From contig JFLX01000116.1 of assembly GCA_000634215.1 (NCBI GenBank), positions 16,223-80,222 of the forward strand: DNA of 64,000 nt, written 5' to 3'. The DNA comes from Prochlorococcus sp. scB243_495L20. Lineage in GTDB: Bacteria > Cyanobacteriota > Cyanobacteriia > PCC-6307 > Cyanobiaceae. The stretch's first letter is position 1. Each line of letters starts with the position of its first letter. A program made the translations under genes and the position numbers. Positions 30,273 through 41,432 of this stretch are shown here, in pieces. The notes beneath the pieces were generated by a model. That model searched no databases. It had not been told where the DNA came from and worked only from the letters and a program-made list of their open reading frames with translations.

Positions 30273-30585
30273 CCTCTTTCTCAATTGAACTAGAAATCCC
30301 TTTAGATTTTAATGATTCTGAGTAGAATTCTGCAGGCTCTAAATCACATACAATTACTAAACCTATACCCGTATTATGTGCTTCAAGCATTATGGCAATA
30401 GCATCTTGTTCGCTTAATTGCGGCACAACTTCTCGAAGTGAAATAGTGACATACTCCATAGAATTAACTGGGTCATTATGAAGTAAAACCTTATATTTTG
30501 GAGATTTATTTTTTAATTCAGCAGGTTTCTTTTCAATCACTGCTGAATTATTATTTACACCTTGTTCTAACTTTATAGATAGCAT
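30268..30585 (-). CDS. clpS: ATP-dependent Clp protease adaptor ClpS
   Basis: This 105-aa adaptor binds N-degron substrates and delivers them to ClpA/C-ClpP. The core YKVLLHNDPVNSMEYV (about 32-47) and LEAHNTGIGLVIVCDLEPAEFY (about 68-89) are the canonical ClpS segments, with the Asn-Asp and Met positions of the substrate pocket kept. A variable N-terminal extension of about 30 residues precedes the core. It is 33 bp downstream of dapL on the same strand. Confidence 0.93.
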   Translation of the reverse strand: MLSIKLEQGVNNNSAVIEKKPAELKNKSPKYKVLLHNDPVNSMEYVTISLREVVPQLSEQDAIAIMLEAHNTGIGLVIVCDLEPAEFYSESLKSKGISSSIEKED

Positions 30586-30618
30586 TAAATTTATTAAAGT
30601 TTAAATTATACTAATTAA

Positions 30619-31845
30619 TTATATATTAATTATTCTTTCCATTGCATCAAGGACGTTTGATCGTGAGTTAAATGCTGACAAGCGAAAATAACCCTCTCCT
30701 GCCAATCCAAATCCGCTCCCAGGTGTTCCCACTACGCTAACTTTTTGGAGAAGGAAATCAAAAAAATCCCAAGATGTCATTTGATCTGGAACTTTAATCC
30801 AGATATAAGGAGCATTGTCCCCACCATAAACTTTATATCCTGAATTTTGAAGTTTATTTTTCATTATTTTTGCATTTTCCATATAAAAATCAATTAAACC
30901 TCTAACCTGTTTCTTCCCTTCAAGAGAATAAACAGCCTCTGCTCCTCTCTGAACCACATAACTTACTCCATTGAACTTTGTAGATTGTCGCCTATTCCAA
31001 AGAGGCCATAACTCTATTTCCTCATTTGTTGAGCTCAAACCTTTAAGATTTTTAGGTATTACTGTAAAAGCACATCTAACTCCAGTGAATCCTGCATTCT
31101 TTGAAAAAGATCTAAATTCAATAGCACAATCCTTTGCACCCTCAATCTCATATATTGAATGTGGAATATCATTATCTTGAATAAATGCTTCATAAGCTGC
31201 ATCAAAAAGTATTAGGGATTTGTTTTGAAGAGCATAGTCAACCCACTTTTTCAATTCTGCTTTATTAATCGTTGCTCCAGTCGGATTATTAGGAAAACAA
31301 AGATATAAAATATCAACTTTTTTTTCAGGTAGTTCTGGCAAAAAGTTATTCCCCTCGTTTATTGCGAGATACGTCAATCCTTGATAAGTTCCATTTTCAA
31401 GAGCATCTCCAGTTCTGCCTGTCATAACGTTACTATCTACATAAACAGGATAAACAGGATCTGTTACAGCAATTGAATTATCTTTGCCAAGAATATCTAA
31501 AATATTGCTACTATCGCATTTAGAACCATCTGAAATAAAGATTTCTTCAGGTGCAATTTGACAGCCTCTCGAAATAAAATCATGCTCAGATATTTTTTCT
31601 CTCAGCCAAGAATAACCTTGTTCTGGTCCATAACCTCTGAAACCATCTATGGTGCCCATATCTTCTAAAGCCTTACTCATAGCTTCTATGCATGCTCTAG
31701 GTAATGGTTCAGTAACATCTCCAATACCTAGCTTAATAATTTCAACACTTGTATTTGAATTAGAATATATTTTTACCCTTTTAGCAATTTCAGGAAATAA
31801 ATAGCCTGCTTTGAGTTTTAAATAATTTTCGTTTACTTGAACCAC
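30619..31845 (-). CDS. dapL: LL-diaminopimelate aminotransferase
   Basis: This PLP enzyme converts tetrahydrodipicolinate directly to LL-diaminopimelate for lysine and peptidoglycan synthesis, the route used by cyanobacteria and plants. I chose the GTG start at 31845, giving [17 protein letters not shown] and 408 residues, the usual family length. An in-frame ATG at 31866 would add seven residues that do not fit. Features include [13 protein letters not shown] (37-49), NNPTGATI (186-193) and the PLP lysine Lys249 (RSFSKNAGF). Confidence 0.95.
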   Translation of the reverse strand: MVQVNENYLKLKAGYLFPEIAKRVKIYSNSNTSVEIIKLGIGDVTEPLPRACIEAMSKALEDMGTIDGFRGYGPEQGYSWLREKISEHDFISRGCQIAPEEIFISDGSKCDSSNILDILGKDNSIAVTDPVYPVYVDSNVMTGRTGDALENGTYQGLTYLAINEGNNFLPELPEKKVDILYLCFPNNPTGATINKAELKKWVDYALQNKSLILFDAAYEAFIQDNDIPHSIYEIEGAKDCAIEFRSFSKNAGFTGVRCAFTVIPKNLKGLSSTNEEIELWPLWNRRQSTKFNGVSYVVQRGAEAVYSLEGKKQVRGLIDFYMENAKIMKNKLQNSGYKVYGGDNAPYIWIKVPDQMTSWDFFDFLLQKVSVVGTPGSGFGLAGEGYFRLSAFNSRSNVLDAMERIINI

Positions 31846-32142
31846 TTTAGTTAAATATTGCACCAATATTAGAATAATGTATTAACGTGCTTTAAGGGTG
31901 ATTAAATGTTAATATTATTTTAGTTATGGTTAATTTAAGAGATGATCATAGCTGTGAAATCAATTTCAATTAGTTTGAAAATCGTTTAAAGCTTTATAAA
32001 TAGCAGAATTCAATCACTATTAACTTTATTAATTTTTCAAAAGTAAACAATAAAAGCTACAAAAAATTGCTCTATTAAAAGACGAAACCTTATTCTTTAA
32101 TTTAGACGATTTTCAAAATCCAAATCATTCAGAATCAATTAT
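31846..32142. promoter_or_regulatory. dapL-rne intergenic region and long rne leader
   Basis: This 297-bp divergent spacer has no reading frame of note. It must hold promoters for dapL (minus) and rne (plus). A -10-like TATTAT at 31913-31918 could start a long rne leader of roughly 200 nt. The leader region contains the long-range inverted repeat listed separately. Cyanobacterial and enterobacterial rne mRNAs are autoregulated through their 5' leaders (established elsewhere, inferred here). Confidence 0.5.
31974..32117 (+). repeat. 17-bp long-range inverted repeat in the rne leader
   Basis: The arm at 31974-31990 (TTTGAAAATCGTTTAAA) pairs with 32101-32117 (TTTAGACGATTTTCAAA) over 17 positions, with a single G-U pair in RNA and no mismatch. 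The enclosed segment is 110 nt. The 3' arm ends 25 bp before the rne ATG, so the duplex could influence ribosome access or RNase E cleavage. Confidence 0.75.
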
Positions 32143-33969
32143 ATGTCTCAGCAAATTATCATCGCTGAGCAGGCTCGAATAGCAGCACTACTCACAGATG
32201 ATCGTGTTGATGAATTAATCGTCGCACAAGGTCAATATCAAATTGGCGATATTTTTTTAGGAACAGTTGAAAATGTTCTCCCTGGCATTGATGCCGCTTT
32301 TATTAATATTGGAGAAAGTGAAAAAAATGGATTCATCCATGTTTCAGATTTAGGTCCACTTCGACTTAAAAAAGGGGCATATGGAATAACTGAATTACTA
32401 GAACCAAAACAAAAAGTTTTAGTACAGGTAATAAAGGAACCCACAGGATCTAAAGGTCCTAGACTAACAGGAAGTATTTCAATCCCAGGAAAATATTTGA
32501 TTTTACAGCCATATGGCCAAGGCGTAAATATTTCAAGAAAAATAAATACAGAAACAGAACGAAGCCGTTTGAAAGCTCTTGGAGTTTTAATAAAACCACC
32601 CAGCACAGGCTTATTATTTAGAACAGAGGCTGAAAAAATAAAAGAAGAACTCCTAATTGAGGATCTAGAACAATTAATTCAACAATGGGAAAATGTACTA
32701 AAAGTTTCTGAAGCTTCTAATCCGCCAAATTTAATAAAAAGAGATGATGATTTCTCTCTTAAAATCCTAAGAGATCATATTAAAGAATCAACTAAAAGCA
32801 TAATTATTGACAGTAAATTTTCAGTTGCAAGGGCAAAAGATTTTTTAATAAATTATGAATCTGATATAGATATTGAATTTCACGATAATAGTTTAAACCA
32901 ACATATTTTCGAAAAGTACGAAATTAAGAAAACAATTCAAAAAGCGCTCCAACCGAGAGTTGATCTTCCTTCGGGAGGTTATATCATTATCGAACCTACA
33001 GAAGCTTTAACAGTAATCGATGTAAACTCTGGATCATTTACAAGATCCGCAAACTCAAGACAAACCGTTTTGTGGACTAACTGCGAGGCAGCAGTTGAAA
33101 TCTCAAGGCAAATGAAATTAAGAAATATTGGTGGAGTTATAGTAATAGATTTTATCGATATGGAATCTAGAAGAGATCAATTTCAGTTACTTGAGCATTT
33201 TTCCTCAGCAATAAAAGATGATTCTGCTAGGCCTCAAATAGCTCAGCTTACTGAATTAGGCTTAGTAGAGTTAACCAGAAAAAGACAAGGTCAAAATATA
33301 TATGAATTATTCGGTAAAAAATGTTCTACATGCGATGGTACCGGACATGTAGAAAATATATTAAATTACGGAATTTCTAACTTAAAAATTAAAAATATAG
33401 AAAATAAATCTAATCAATCAAACAATCTAAAATCTTTTGATATAGATACTCCTCAATCAACTGATGAAAAGGGGAAAATAATTGAAAAGGAATTATTTAA
33501 CTCAAAAGAACTAAGTAAAGATAATTCCTTTAATAAAAAAGAAAAAGAAAATGATAATGATAATTTGAACCAATCAAATTCAAAAGAAAAAAACATAATA
33601 ACAGTTAATCTTACAAATGAAGAAAAAATTGTTTTCAGTGAATTAGGTATTAATCCACTAATAAAGTTAGGTAAAGAATATCTCACCAGCAATAATTTTG
33701 TGCTTTTAAAAGAAAGTAATAAAGAAACGGAAAAACCCTTAGATAATAAAAAAACCAAAGCAAAACAAATTAAAAAAATCTCAAAATCGAGAGAAGAAAA
33801 GATTCAAATTAACATTGAAGCAAATGCGAATTCTAAAGATAAATCAACAAGTAAAACTAATGAAAATAATGAAGTTTTATCTACAGATCAAAAGGACGAA
33901 ATTGAACTTACAGATGAGCTAAACAATGCAAGAAAAAAAAGAAGAAGATCTTCAGCAAGCATTGAATAA
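32143..33969 (+). CDS. rne: ribonuclease E/G
   Basis: This 608-aa endoribonuclease for mRNA turnover and RNA processing has an N-terminal S1 domain (about 35-115). The catalytic Mg2+-binding core includes [11 protein letters not shown] and [11 protein letters not shown]. The Zn-link is Cys394-x2-Cys397 ([12 protein letters not shown]). A Lys/Asn/Glu-rich tail of about 200 residues is predicted disordered. The extreme C-terminus, RKKRRRSSA at 597-605, matches the basic motif that binds PNPase in cyanobacterial RNase E. Its 3' end overlaps rnhB by 44 bp. Confidence 0.96.
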   Translation: MSQQIIIAEQARIAALLTDDRVDELIVAQGQYQIGDIFLGTVENVLPGIDAAFINIGESEKNGFIHVSDLGPLRLKKGAYGITELLEPKQKVLVQVIKEPTGSKGPRLTGSISIPGKYLILQPYGQGVNISRKINTETERSRLKALGVLIKPPSTGLLFRTEAEKIKEELLIEDLEQLIQQWENVLKVSEASNPPNLIKRDDDFSLKILRDHIKESTKSIIIDSKFSVARAKDFLINYESDIDIEFHDNSLNQHIFEKYEIKKTIQKALQPRVDLPSGGYIIIEPTEALTVIDVNSGSFTRSANSRQTVLWTNCEAAVEISRQMKLRNIGGVIVIDFIDMESRRDQFQLLEHFSSAIKDDSARPQIAQLTELGLVELTRKRQGQNIYELFGKKCSTCDGTGHVENILNYGISNLKIKNIENKSNQSNNLKSFDIDTPQSTDEKGKIIEKELFNSKELSKDNSFNKKEKENDNDNLNQSNSKEKNIITVNLTNEEKIVFSELGINPLIKLGKEYLTSNNFVLLKESNKETEKPLDNKKTKAKQIKKISKSREEKIQINIEANANSKDKSTSKTNENNEVLSTDQKDEIELTDELNNARKKRRRSSASIE

Positions 33970-34543
33970 AGTTTTCGAAGTTGGAATAGATGAAGTTGGA
34001 AGGGGAGCAATTTTTGGTCCAGTTTTTGCAGCAGCTATAGTATTGACTGAAAAAAATAAATTTATCTTAAAACAACATGGCGTAACAGATAGTAAAAAAC
34101 TAACTCCCAAAAAAAGAAAATTACTTTTACCAAAAATTTTATTTCTCTCTTCAGATTATGGAATTGGGCAATCTTCAGCCAGAGAAATAGATAAGTTAGG
34201 TATCAGAGTTGCGACAGAACTTTCAATGATAAGGGCTTTAAAAAAATTAAAAGAAAAGCCATCTGAATTAATAATTGATGGTCCCTTATTATTAAGGCCA
34301 TGGAACGGAATTCAGAAAAACATAGTATCTGGGGACTCAAAGTTTATCTCTATAGCTTCAGCAAGCATAATTGCTAAAGTTTCTCGTGACAATCTAATGG
34401 AGAGGTTGGAAAAAAAATACTCAGGATACTTGATATTTAAAAATAAAGGTTATGGGACCAGAGAGCATCTTTCATTAATAAAAAAAAATGGAATAACTAA
34501 ACTCCATAGAAAAAGTTTTTTAAAAAAATCAAATCTTATTTAA
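33926..34543 (+). CDS. rnhB: ribonuclease HII
   Basis: This 205-aa enzyme removes ribonucleotides from DNA. The catalytic Asp22-Glu23 lies in [14 protein letters not shown], followed by [18 protein letters not shown] and [20 protein letters not shown]. The start ATG at 33926 lies inside rne, 44 bp before its end, in another frame. No later ATG precedes the catalytic motif, so the overlap looks real and suggests translational coupling. Its end overlaps the convergent DUF1997 gene by 15 bp. Confidence 0.95.
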   Translation: MQEKKEEDLQQALNKVFEVGIDEVGRGAIFGPVFAAAIVLTEKNKFILKQHGVTDSKKLTPKKRKLLLPKILFLSSDYGIGQSSAREIDKLGIRVATELSMIRALKKLKEKPSELIIDGPLLLRPWNGIQKNIVSGDSKFISIASASIIAKVSRDNLMERLEKKYSGYLIFKNKGYGTREHLSLIKKNGITKLHRKSFLKKSNLI

Positions 34544-35047
34544 TTCACACCAATCTAAAAAATCTTTTACGAGTTGCTGTTGAACTCTTGACTTTATACC
34601 CAACAGAATCCCATTCAATACCGAATGACCAGTAGATTCCAAAATTTTCCTTGGTACTAGCTTCAGTAAAGGGGGTTGGCTTACAGATACCCCAAGAAGC
34701 GCTTCACCTTCTAAACCAATATCAGTTGCTTCCAAATTCGCTTTCAAAATAAGATTAAAATCATCTATCATCCCCAAACCATCCAATGTACTTTCAAGGG
34801 CACTCATTTTTAAAATTCCATCTTTATTTTCTACCGCAATTGAGACAACAGGGTTAATATCTAATTGAAAAACCTTAAAACTTGTTACTGTATACTTATA
34901 TCTACCAACTCCTTCTGGTACTAATTTTTTGGAGTCAAGCATTGCTCCAACAACTCTTTCTTCTTCCAAAAGATATTTAGAAAGATATTCTTTATTGCGT
35001 GTTACAGAAAGCTTGAGTTTCTGTTTAGCATCAAAAGACAATAGCAT
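34529..35047 (-). CDS. DUF1997 family protein
   Basis: This 172-aa protein begins [22 protein letters not shown]. It has the layout of DUF1997, a family common to cyanobacteria and chloroplasts, with START-like alternating strands: [25 protein letters not shown] and [29 protein letters not shown]. No catalytic motif, signal peptide or membrane helix is visible. The gene converges on rnhB with a 15-bp overlap and is divergent from pheA. The function is unknown. Confidence 0.72.
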   Translation of the reverse strand: MLLSFDAKQKLKLSVTRNKEYLSKYLLEEERVVGAMLDSKKLVPEGVGRYKYTVTSFKVFQLDINPVVSIAVENKDGILKMSALESTLDGLGMIDDFNLILKANLEATDIGLEGEALLGVSVSQPPLLKLVPRKILESTGHSVLNGILLGIKSRVQQQLVKDFLDWCELNKI

Positions 35048-35099
35048 TTTCTATACTCCTCCAGTGCTTATTTGATCTCTTTTTTTTTTACAATTAATC

Positions 35100-35945
35100 A
35101 TGCGCAAACAAGTTGCATATTTAGGTCCTCAAGGAACATACGCAGAAAAAGCAGCCCATATATTATCAAAGCTTGCCAATTTTCAGACACCTATATTTGT
35201 ACCATGTAATGGGTTACATTCGGTCATTAAATCAATAGCGTATAAATATTGTGATGCTGCTGTAGTACCTATAGAAAATTCTGTTGAAGGGGGAGTTACA
35301 GCTACTTTAGATGCCCTTTGGAAATTTCCTGAAATTTTTATAAATAAAGCAATTGTTTTACCTATAAAACATGCATTAATTAGTGATGGAGAACTTTCAA
35401 ACATTTCAGAAGTATTATCTCATCCTCAAGCGTTAGCTCAATGTTCAGAATGGTTAACTGAAAATCTTCCACATGCTATTCCTCTCCCAACAAATTCAAC
35501 ATCAGAAGCTGTCAATATGATAAAGGGGAGTAAATTCAGAGCTGCTATCGGTTCAAAATCGTTAATTCAAATCGGAGGACTTAAAGAATTAGCCTTTCCT
35601 ATTAATGATGTTCCAGGCAATTGCACTAGATTTGTTTTATTGAGCAATGAATCAAATTCAAGTTTAGCTAATATTGCCAGTTTTGCTTTCTCATTAATTT
35701 CAAATAAACCTGGTGCTTTGCTAAAAGCTTTAAATTATATTGCAGATTTTGGATTTAATATGAGTAAAATTGAATCTAGACCTTCAAAAAGAGAATTAGG
35801 CGAATACATAATTTATGTTGATTTAGAAATCAATAATCAAAATAACACTAAATATTTTCTTGAATTAAAAAATAAGTTAAAGCCACTCTGCAAGAATTTT
35901 GTTGATTTTGGAAATTATTTTTCTGAAAATGTTGAACTGGATTAA
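35100..35945 (+). CDS. pheA: prephenate dehydratase
   Basis: This 281-aa enzyme converts prephenate to phenylpyruvate in phenylalanine synthesis. The PDT domain (1-185) has YLGPQGTYAEKAA, VVPIENSVEGGV and the catalytic-region GNCTRFVLL. The C-terminal ACT domain (about 195-275), with NKPGALLKALNYIADFGFNMSKIESRPSKRELGEY, should bind phenylalanine for feedback control. It is monofunctional, with no chorismate mutase domain. It converges on the MPBQ methyltransferase gene with a 1-bp gap. Confidence 0.95.
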   Translation: MRKQVAYLGPQGTYAEKAAHILSKLANFQTPIFVPCNGLHSVIKSIAYKYCDAAVVPIENSVEGGVTATLDALWKFPEIFINKAIVLPIKHALISDGELSNISEVLSHPQALAQCSEWLTENLPHAIPLPTNSTSEAVNMIKGSKFRAAIGSKSLIQIGGLKELAFPINDVPGNCTRFVLLSNESNSSLANIASFAFSLISNKPGALLKALNYIADFGFNMSKIESRPSKRELGEYIIYVDLEINNQNNTKYFLELKNKLKPLCKNFVDFGNYFSENVELD

Positions 35946-35946
35946 T

Positions 35947-36882
35947 TTATCCTCTACATTTAAAGACTCCAAACTCCATTAAACCTTTTTTAAATGCCCA
36001 ATTCATGAGAAGTATTGTTGGAATCTCTCTAATTGACTTCACTATCGCAAATGGGCCAAGTGACAAAATTACCAAGGGTCTTCGAATGCCTTCAATAATG
36101 GAGTCGTACCATGAAGGATTTGTATGATAATTCCAATTTTCAGAAATAACCCTTCCTGAACTATTTTCGTTAGTTCTAAGAATGTTACTGAATGCGTTAA
36201 TGCAAATAAAATTAGGATGTACCCATTGTTCAAGTAATTGTTTAAGAACTAACTTTTCAAAAAATGATGGGGGGTATGCCTCGAGGTCTCTCGAGTTCCA
36301 ATCAGCCAATGCCAAATACCCTCCTGGTCTAAGAATTCTCAGCATTTCATCAGCAAACCTTACTTTATCATTCATGTGCGCACCAGCCTCAACACTCCAA
36401 ACAGCATCAAATGATCCATCTTCAAATTGCAAATCCAAAGCATCCATAACTTGGAAGTTGCAATTTAGCCCATGAGGTGTAAGTTCTCTTGCTCTTTTAA
36501 CTTGAGCCGGACTAATTGTAATGCCAGTGACGTTAAAACCATAATAATCTGCGAGAATCCTTGAACTGCCTCCTATGCCACACCCTACATCGAGTATTCT
36601 AGATCCTCGTGGTAATTGATCTAAGCCACTCCATTTAACTAATTCATGAACAAACTGAACTTTAGCCTTTCTAAAATCAATATTTTTTCTTCCTGAGGGA
36701 TAAAAGCCCAAATGTATATGTTCTCCCCACAATCTTTCAAGTAATTTATCTTGAGTCCAAGCATCATATGCAGACGCTACTGTTTCGGAAGAGATATATT
36801 TTCTAGCATTGATTCTCCATATTATCGCTAAGACTAGAAAGAATAAAATTATTAAAAAAAAAGGTAATAATGATTCAGACAT
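35947..36882 (-). CDS. MPBQ/MSBQ methyltransferase (tocopherol pathway)
   Basis: This 311-aa membrane-anchored SAM methyltransferase has an N-terminal hydrophobic helix (about 5-24), then SSETVASAYDAWTQDKLLE and the SAM motif ILDVGCGIGGSSRILA. Further conserved blocks are VTGITISPAQVKRARELTP, DAVWSVEAGAHM and the C-terminal KSIREIPTILLMNWAF. This matches, as I recall it, the Synechocystis Sll0418 type that methylates 2-methyl-6-phytylbenzoquinone in tocopherol synthesis. It starts 1 bp from the LON-domain gene upstream on the same strand. Confidence 0.85.
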   Translation of the reverse strand: MSESLLPFFLIILFFLVLAIIWRINARKYISSETVASAYDAWTQDKLLERLWGEHIHLGFYPSGRKNIDFRKAKVQFVHELVKWSGLDQLPRGSRILDVGCGIGGSSRILADYYGFNVTGITISPAQVKRARELTPHGLNCNFQVMDALDLQFEDGSFDAVWSVEAGAHMNDKVRFADEMLRILRPGGYLALADWNSRDLEAYPPSFFEKLVLKQLLEQWVHPNFICINAFSNILRTNENSSGRVISENWNYHTNPSWYDSIIEGIRRPLVILSLGPFAIVKSIREIPTILLMNWAFKKGLMEFGVFKCRG

Positions 36883-37539
36883 TTAATTTTCTTTTATATC
36901 AGGAAAACTCTCTTTCAATGCTGTTCTTGCTGCAAGTTGTTTTCTTGTATGATCGAGCATTTCATATTCTCTTTGCAAACGAATAAAAGTATTTCTCTCT
37001 TCAAGAAGTCTTTGCTGTTCTTCTGCAACTGGGCCGCCCAAATGAGCTCCTATCCAAAATGATAAATCCATTGGGTTGTCAGGTAATTTATCAGGTAGAT
37101 TTTTCTTTGTATTAGTCAATTTACTCGTTAAGCTAATAACATCACTAAGTGCTTCTTTTACTGAATCTTTTAGAGAATCTAATTTTTGAAAGTCATCAAT
37201 ATTATCATCACTAATCCAACTAACCATTGCAGAACAAAATGGCGTCGAACGGGTAATTTCTAAGACTTGAAATCTTTGTTGGCCGAGAGTGATAATATTA
37301 CTTCTCCCATCCTCTGCAGTTTGATGTTTTAAGATTTGTGCGCAACATCCAACGTTAGCCATACTTTTAGTAGTTGGATCCCACTTAATCACTCCAAACA
37401 TAGAATCACTTTCAAGAACAGATTGGAGCATAATTCTGTATCTCGATTCAAAAATATGTAAAGGCAATACTTCTTGAGGAAAAAGGACTACTTCTGGCAA
37501 AGGAAATAAAGGTAATTCCCTTACTGAGAGTTCTCCCAT
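36883..37539 (-). CDS. LON N-terminal (substrate-binding) domain protein
   Basis: This 218-aa protein is the Lon substrate-recognition domain without ATPase or protease domains. It has ELPLFPLPEVVLFPQEVLPLHIFESRYR (about 8-35), MFGVIKWD and GCCAQILKHQTAEDGRSNII. A helical C-terminal part runs to about 215. Free-standing LON-domain proteins are widespread in cyanobacteria and plants; a role in substrate binding or chaperoning is inferred. It directly follows the str operon, 56 bp after rpsJ on the same strand, so it may be co-transcribed. Confidence 0.85.
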   Translation of the reverse strand: MGELSVRELPLFPLPEVVLFPQEVLPLHIFESRYRIMLQSVLESDSMFGVIKWDPTTKSMANVGCCAQILKHQTAEDGRSNIITLGQQRFQVLEITRSTPFCSAMVSWISDDNIDDFQKLDSLKDSVKEALSDVISLTSKLTNTKKNLPDKLPDNPMDLSFWIGAHLGGPVAEEQQRLLEERNTFIRLQREYEMLDHTRKQLAARTALKESFPDIKEN

Positions 37540-37595
37540 ACAAACCTCATATCATTTTTTTAATACTAATCAATTTAGGGCGGTTTCGGGATTTA

Positions 37596-37916
37596 TTAAA
37601 GTTTAACTTCTATATCTACGCCACTAGGGAGATCTAACTTCATTAAAGCATCAATAGTTTTTGCAGAGGGACTGTAAATATCTATTATTCTTCTATGTGT
37701 TCTTGTTTCAAAATGCTCTCTAGAATCTTTATCAACATGTGGTGATCTTAGGACACAATAAATCTTTCTTTTTGTAGGTAATGGTATTGGACCTATTGCT
37801 GAGGCAGAAGTAGTATCAGCAGTTTGGATTATTTTGTCGCAAGACAGATCTAGCATTCTTCTATCAAATGCTTTTAGTCTTATTCTTATTTTTTGTTGTG
37901 CTATTGTTGCAGTCAT
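37596..37916 (-). CDS. rpsJ: 30S ribosomal protein S10
   Basis: This 106-aa ribosomal protein also acts in antitermination as NusE. I chose ATG at 37916 ([20 protein letters not shown]) because it gives the standard length; a longer frame to 37955 adds 13 unrelated residues. [29 protein letters not shown] is typical. It follows tuf at the end of the str operon, as in other cyanobacteria. Confidence 0.97.
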   Translation of the reverse strand: MTATIAQQKIRIRLKAFDRRMLDLSCDKIIQTADTTSASAIGPIPLPTKRKIYCVLRSPHVDKDSREHFETRTHRRIIDIYSPSAKTIDALMKLDLPSGVDIEVKL

Positions 37917-38016
37917 AATTTCAAATAATTTATAGTGAAGGGTCATTTTTATCAATGACCCTTATCCATACACTTATATTAAGTGACTGAGGTTAAATTT
38001 TTAAAATTCAAATGTA

Positions 38017-39216
38017 TTATTTGATTATTTTAGAAACAACTCCAGCACCGATAGTACGTCCACCTTCGCGTATGGCGAATCGCATACCTTGTTCAATAGC
38101 TACTGGACAAATTAATTCTCCAGTCATCTTAATTCTGTCGCCTGGCATAACCATTTCAACATTAGCGCCATCATCAGAGGTAAATGCGGTTATTTGACCT
38201 GTCACATCAGTTGTTCTGATATAGAACTGAGGTCTGTATCCTGCGAAGAAAGGAGTATGTCTTCCCCCCTCTTCTTTTTTGAGGACATAAACTTCTCCTT
38301 CAAATTGAGTATGAGGGGTAATAGATCCTTTCTTAACAAGAACCATTCCTCTCTCAATATCTTCTTTCTGAACGCCACGTAAAAGTAAGCCAACATTATC
38401 GCCAGCCATACCTTCGTCAAGAAGTTTTCGGAACATTTCAACTCCAGTAACAGTTGTTACTCTTGTATCTCTTATTCCAACTATTTCTACTTCTTCTCCA
38501 ACCTTAACTTTGCCTCTCTCAATTCTTCCAGTAGCAACAGTTCCTCTACCAGTAATCGAGAAAACGTCTTCAACTGCCATCAAGAATGGTTTATCAACTT
38601 CTCTTTCTGGTTCAGGAATGCTAGCATCAACTGCTTTCATTAATTCCTCAATCTTTGATTCCCAAGTTGAATCTCCTTCGAGAGCTTTTAAACCAGAAAC
38701 TTGAATGATAGGAATATCATCTCCAGGGAAGTCATAACTATCTAGTAGTTCTCTGATTTCCATTTCAACAAGTTCAATAATTTCTTCATCATCGACCATA
38801 TCGCACTTATTAAGAGCAACTACAAGAGCAGGGACTCCAACCTGTTTAGCTAAAAGAATATGCTCTTTTGTCTGAGCCATAGGACCATCTGTAGCTGCGC
38901 AAACTAGAATAGCTCCATCCATTTGCGCGGCCCCTGTGATCATATTTTTCACATAATCAGCATGTCCTGGGCAATCAACATGAGCATAATGTCTGCCTTC
39001 AGTTTCATATTCCACATGAGCTGTATTAATAGTAATGCCACGCTCTCTTTCTTCAGGAGCACCATCAATGTCTCCATAATCTTGAGCTTGAGCTTGACCT
39101 TTTTTAGCTAATACATTTGTAATAGCAGCTGTTAGTGTTGTTTTTCCATGATCAACATGGCCAATAGTACCTATGTTGACATGTGGTTTGTTTCTTTCGA
39201 ACTTCTCGCGAGCCAT
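38017..39216 (-). CDS. tuf: elongation factor Tu
   Basis: This 399-aa GTPase delivers aminoacyl-tRNA to the ribosome. The P-loop GHVDHGKTT starts at Gly19. [23 protein letters not shown] (switch II) and [10 protein letters not shown] (guanine specificity) follow, with complete domains II and III ending [13 protein letters not shown]. It lies between fusA (45-bp gap) and rpsJ. No second tuf copy is in the window. Confidence 0.98.
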   Translation of the reverse strand: MAREKFERNKPHVNIGTIGHVDHGKTTLTAAITNVLAKKGQAQAQDYGDIDGAPEERERGITINTAHVEYETEGRHYAHVDCPGHADYVKNMITGAAQMDGAILVCAATDGPMAQTKEHILLAKQVGVPALVVALNKCDMVDDEEIIELVEMEIRELLDSYDFPGDDIPIIQVSGLKALEGDSTWESKIEELMKAVDASIPEPEREVDKPFLMAVEDVFSITGRGTVATGRIERGKVKVGEEVEIVGIRDTRVTTVTGVEMFRKLLDEGMAGDNVGLLLRGVQKEDIERGMVLVKKGSITPHTQFEGEVYVLKKEEGGRHTPFFAGYRPQFYIRTTDVTGQITAFTSDDGANVEMVMPGDRIKMTGELICPVAIEQGMRFAIREGGRTIGAGVVSKIIK

Positions 39217-39261
39217 TTTGAATTAAAGAATCGAGGGTTTAAGAGTGTTTTGGTTTAGAGA

Positions 39262-41337
39262 TCAGGAGTTGCCCTGATTCTTGGAAATGATAGCTTCAGC
39301 AACATTACGAGGAACTTCCTCATAATTTGCGAACTCCATTGAAAATATACCCCGACCTTGAGTCATTGATCGGAGTTGAGTGGCATAACCGAACATTTCG
39401 GCTAAGGGCACTTTGGCCTGTACCTTAGACAATCCATCATCAACAGATTGTCCTTCTACTTGACCTCTTCTGGAAGAGAGATCACCAATTACAGATCCAA
39501 GAAAGTCGTCAGGACTTTCGACCTCAACTTTCATCATAGGCTCTAAAAGGACAGGATTACATTTTTTAACCCCGTCTTTAAAAGCCATGGAACCTGCAAT
39601 TTTGAAGGCCATTTCAGATGAGTCTACATCGTGGAATGAACCATCGACTAGTGTTACTTTTACATCAATGAGTGGATAACCGGCAAGAACACCAGATTCA
39701 CAGGTCTCTTTCATTCCATTAGATGCAGGACCAATATATTCTTTTGGTACAGCTCCACCAACAATTTTGTTTACAAATTCAAAGCCTTTACCAACTTCAG
39801 CAGGTTCCATTTCAATGATTACATGACCATATTGACCTTTACCTCCAGTCTGTCTTGCATATTTACCTTCACCTTTAGAACTAGACCTAATAGTTTCTCT
39901 ATATGAAACCTGTGGAGCGCCAATATTTGCCTCGACTTTAAATTCCCTTAACATTCTGTCAACAAGGATTTCTAAGTGCAACTCCCCCATTCCTGCAATA
40001 ACAGTTTGATTTGTCTCAGGATCTGTACTTACCCTAAAGGTTGGATCCTCTTCAGACAAAGCAGTTAAAGCTTTTGATAATTTTTCCATATCACCTTTAG
40101 TTTTTGGCTCAACAGCGACTGAAATAACTGGTTCAGGGATAAACAATGTCTCCAAAACTATTGGATCTTCTGTGTTACACAAGGTGTCACCTGTAGTTGT
40201 GTTCTTAAGACCTAATACAGCCCCTAAATCCCCAGCCCTCAATTCATCAACTTCCTCTCTTTCATCAGCCTTAAGAATGACTAATCTAGAAATTCTCTCC
40301 TTAGCATCCTTAGTAGAATTCATCACATAACTTCCTTTTGAAAGAACACCCGAATACATTCTCACAAAAGTTAATTTCCCATAGGGATCTGACATAACTT
40401 TGAAAGCTAATGCACTGAAAGGAGCATTATCATCTGAAGGTCTAACATCTTCTTTGCCACTTGGCAAAATACCTTGTATTGGTTTCACATCAACTGGAGC
40501 TGGCAAGTAATCAACTACAGCGTCTAATACAAGTTGGACGCCCTTATTCTTAAAAGCTGAACCGCACAAAACAGGAACCAATCCATGTTTTAGAACCCCT
40601 TCCCTAATACCTTTTTTAAGTTGATCTTCAGATAATTCTCCTGTTTCGAGAAATATTTCTATTAACTCTTCATCATTTTCTGCAACACTTTCCATTAGCT
40701 TTAATCTCCACTCAGCAGCTTCTCCCTCCATGTCAGATGGAATTGGTGCTTCTTCAATATCAGTACCTAAATCGTTTTTGTAGAGATATGCTTTGTTCGC
40801 TACTAAATCAATAATACCTGTGAGATCACCTTCCGCTCCTATTGGTAGCTGGATAGGAAGTGCATTTGCCTTTAGTCGATCTTTAATTTGCTTATTAACC
40901 TTTAAAAAATCGGCACCAGTTCTGTCCATTTTATTAACAAACACCATTCTTGGAACAGAGTATCTATCTGCTTGACGCCAAACCGTTTCTGATTGAGGCT
41001 GCACTCCACCAACTGCGCAAAAAACAGCTATAACTCCGTCCAAAACACGCATTGACCTTTCAACTTCAATAGTAAAATCAACGTGTCCAGGAGTATCAAT
41101 AATATTAATCCTATGATCTTGCCAACTAGTAGATATTGCAGCAGCAGTAATAGTTATTCCTCTTTCTCTTTCTTGAGCCATCCAATCTGTTACAGCAGCG
41201 CCATCATGAACCTCACCTATCTTATGAACCACACCTGAATAAAACAAAATTCTTTCAGTAGTTGTTGTCTTACCTGCATCAATATGAGCGGCTATACCTA
41301 TGTTCCTTACTCGTTCTAGGGGAAAGTCGCGTGCCAA
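39262..41337 (-). CDS. fusA: elongation factor G
   Basis: This 691-aa translocase GTPase has its P-loop [13 protein letters not shown] at 16-28. [21 protein letters not shown] and NKMDRTGAD follow, then all five domains, including the domain IV segment [28 protein letters not shown]. It sits in the str operon, 95 bp downstream of rpsG. It is full length, with no sign of the specialised EF-G2 type. Confidence 0.98.
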   Translation of the reverse strand: MARDFPLERVRNIGIAAHIDAGKTTTTERILFYSGVVHKIGEVHDGAAVTDWMAQERERGITITAAAISTSWQDHRINIIDTPGHVDFTIEVERSMRVLDGVIAVFCAVGGVQPQSETVWRQADRYSVPRMVFVNKMDRTGADFLKVNKQIKDRLKANALPIQLPIGAEGDLTGIIDLVANKAYLYKNDLGTDIEEAPIPSDMEGEAAEWRLKLMESVAENDEELIEIFLETGELSEDQLKKGIREGVLKHGLVPVLCGSAFKNKGVQLVLDAVVDYLPAPVDVKPIQGILPSGKEDVRPSDDNAPFSALAFKVMSDPYGKLTFVRMYSGVLSKGSYVMNSTKDAKERISRLVILKADEREEVDELRAGDLGAVLGLKNTTTGDTLCNTEDPIVLETLFIPEPVISVAVEPKTKGDMEKLSKALTALSEEDPTFRVSTDPETNQTVIAGMGELHLEILVDRMLREFKVEANIGAPQVSYRETIRSSSKGEGKYARQTGGKGQYGHVIIEMEPAEVGKGFEFVNKIVGGAVPKEYIGPASNGMKETCESGVLAGYPLIDVKVTLVDGSFHDVDSSEMAFKIAGSMAFKDGVKKCNPVLLEPMMKVEVESPDDFLGSVIGDLSSRRGQVEGQSVDDGLSKVQAKVPLAEMFGYATQLRSMTQGRGIFSMEFANYEEVPRNVAEAIISKNQGNS

Positions 41338-41432
41338 TTTTAAAACTCCAAATAAAATAATTTTGTTAAGTGTAGCTCACCTAAAAAGCAAACTTTAATA
41401 ATAATAAACTACTTAAGTACCTTTTGATGAAA

